NCBI RefSeq assembly: GCF_016888515.1
Contig: NZ_JAFEJK010000001.1
Span: 1,707,475 to 1,771,474 of the forward strand
Length of the DNA: 64,000 bases
Reading direction: 5' to 3'
DNA from: Shimia biformata
GTDB lineage: Bacteria; Pseudomonadota; Alphaproteobacteria; Rhodobacterales; Rhodobacteraceae
Shown: piece by piece, positions 62,992-64,000 of the stretch
Position numbering within the stretch: position 1 is the first letter of the stretch
How the letters are laid out: every line of letters begins with the position of its first letter
Translations under genes and position numbers: made by a program
The notes under the pieces: model-generated
What the model was told of the DNA's origin: nothing
Databases searched by the model: none
Seen by the model: only the letters and a program-made list of their open reading frames with translations

Positions 62992-64000
62992 GGGGCGCTT
63001 GGAGGGGTGTCCGGCAATCCGGCCAGTCGCAATCTATCCAAAAGCGTTTCAAGTTCTGCAGTGTCGCGGATCAATTCTTGCGACTTCACGTATTCGCAGC
63101 TGAGATTGGGGTCGTCGGCCAGTGCTTCGGCGACAAGTTCGCGTGCGCGTTCCACGTCGCCGCTTGCGACCCGGCTGGCCGCGCGATAAAGCCGCGAGCG
63201 CCGCGTTTGGAAATTCAGGCTTCGAGCCTCCTTGTTTGAGTCCGAGAACCGTCCCATCGCATAGAGTGCCGCCACCCGTTCCTCGACGATCCAGACCGGC
63301 AGGAAAGGGTCAAGAGATGCGGAACGCTCCAACAACTCCAAAGCGAGCTCTGGTTGTCCGTCAAAGACATAGAATGCTGCGCAACGCCCGAGAATGTAGG
63401 CATCATTGGGCGCAAGCTGCATCGCCAGTTCGTGATGCCGACGGCTTGCATCGTAATCCCGGTTGAGCTTGATTTGAAGTGTCCCAAGAATTCGATGCAA
63501 TTCGGGATCAGAGGAATCCAGTTGCATGGCGCGGTTCAATTTTTCTTCTGCCTTGACCAGATCGAAATCCACCATGCTGCTCCATGAACACACCTCCATT
63601 GCAATGGGGCGTGCAAAGTTGGGATCAGCCAGCTGCGACTTGCGAAACCATTCGAGAGCCGCGTGTGAAAATTTGTCCGACACGCTGCTCATACGGTGCT
63701 GTTCCAAACCGCGCAGATAGTATTCATAGGCTGTCATGTTCTCTGGCCGTTTCATCCGGGCTGCGCTTATTGCCTCGTGATCGATCCTGCCTGAGACAGT
63801 TGCAGCGACACGCGCGACGATATCCTCCATTGCGTCGATCACTTCGTCGAACGGTCTTTGAATGCGATCAGACCACACAAGCCCGCCGTCGCTCGTTCTG
63901 GTCAGGGTCACGCTCAGGCGAATGCGCGAGCCCATTCTGCGCACCTTTCCACTCAACACATAACAAACACCGAGAGTGTCCCCGATGACCTTTGGATCAT
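62988..64000 (-). CDS. TPR-repeat protein of the adenylate cyclase/CadC type, 5' end outside window
   Basis: The reverse strand is open from the window edge to 62988 (about 337 residues shown). The edge part DTLGVCYVLSGKVRRMGSRI and LTRTSDGGLVWSDRIQRPFD is the conserved block that follows the cyclase or winged-helix domain in a large group of regulators (..LGVRYVLEGSVR..). TPR-like repeats follow (about 110-300 of the visible part: EKLNRAMQLDSSDPELHRIL, LAPNDAYILGRCAAFYVFDG). The N-terminal output domain lies beyond the window, so whether it is a cyclase or DNA-binding protein is open. Confidence 0.78.
   Translation of the reverse strand, partial: DPKVIGDTLGVCYVLSGKVRRMGSRIRLSVTLTRTSDGGLVWSDRIQRPFDEVIDAMEDIVARVAATVSGRIDHEAISAARMKRPENMTAYEYYLRGLEQHRMSSVSDKFSHAALEWFRKSQLADPNFARPIAMEVCSWSSMVDFDLVKAEEKLNRAMQLDSSDPELHRILGTLQIKLNRDYDASRRHHELAMQLAPNDAYILGRCAAFYVFDGQPELALELLERSASLDPFLPVWIVEERVAALYAMGRFSDSNKEARSLNFQTRRSRLYRAASRVASGDVERARELVAEALADDPNLSCEYVKSQELIRDTAELETLLDRLRLAGLPDTPPSAP

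Overview
The window is a GC-rich, tightly packed stretch of an alphaproteobacterial chromosome. Gene content points to Rhodobacterales (Roseobacter/Paracoccus/Rhodobacter relatives): a bhc (beta-hydroxyaspartate cycle) cluster, a PccR-type regulator beside propionyl-CoA carboxylase, a SqrR/BigR-type ArsR repressor, a short type-2 prolyl-tRNA synthetase, an NDUFA12-like complex I accessory subunit and a stand-alone Hda. I found no rRNA, tRNA, CRISPR array, insertion sequence or prophage.

Layout. (1) 1-3,400: a TPR-sulfotransferase (cut by the window edge), an SRAP/YedK-type protein and (S)-ureidoglycine aminohydrolase. (2) 3,400-14,000: bhcR divergent from bhcA-bhcB-bhcC-[NCS1 permease]-bhcD, followed in the same direction by a type I GAPDH and a MaeB malic enzyme; together these can turn glyoxylate and glycine into aspartate/oxaloacetate and on to pyruvate. 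(3) 14,000-22,000: SLC13/RCK transporter, YebC, an ArgP/ArgO-like pair, an EamA permease, betI-betA and a DUF465 protein. (4) 22,100-36,000: a propionyl-CoA/B12 block with a cobalamin riboswitch and bluB, pccR, a Bcr/CflA permease, pccB, six small genes, pccA, an aldo-keto reductase, a DUF4174 protein and methylmalonyl-CoA mutase. TTTGCAAA-type palindromes lie before both pccR and pccB. (5) 36,000-40,800: an APC-like permease, an NhaA relic, and VOC, GNAT, TerB-J and nuclease-family genes. (6) 40,800-46,500 (minus strand): a perM-hdaA-ppk1-ppx operon. (7) 46,500-51,700: fasciclin, proS, lolC-lolD, a YdcZ-type permease and a thioesterase. (8) 51,800-53,500: three tandem single-haem cytochromes c facing a SqrR/BigR-type repressor. 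(9) 53,800-57,100: clpP-clpX, a DUF6428/ArsR divergent pair with two clear operators, and a RidA paralog. (10) 57,200-64,000: a secreted trypsin-like protease, NDUFA12, MlaD, DUF2155, aat, accC-accB, a PAS-LuxR regulator, a truncated SDR remnant and a TPR protein that runs off the window.

Metabolically the window handles small carbon units: glyoxylate/glycine through the beta-hydroxyaspartate cycle, ureide nitrogen through ureidoglycine, propionyl-CoA through carboxylation and B12-dependent mutation to succinyl-CoA, and choline/betaine. C4 products can leave through malic enzyme. The least-explained parts are the NCS1 permease inside the bhc cluster, the island of small genes between pccB and pccA, the cytochrome triplet beside a sulfide-type repressor, a dispersed intergenic motif present three times, and two gene relics (NhaA and an SDR).
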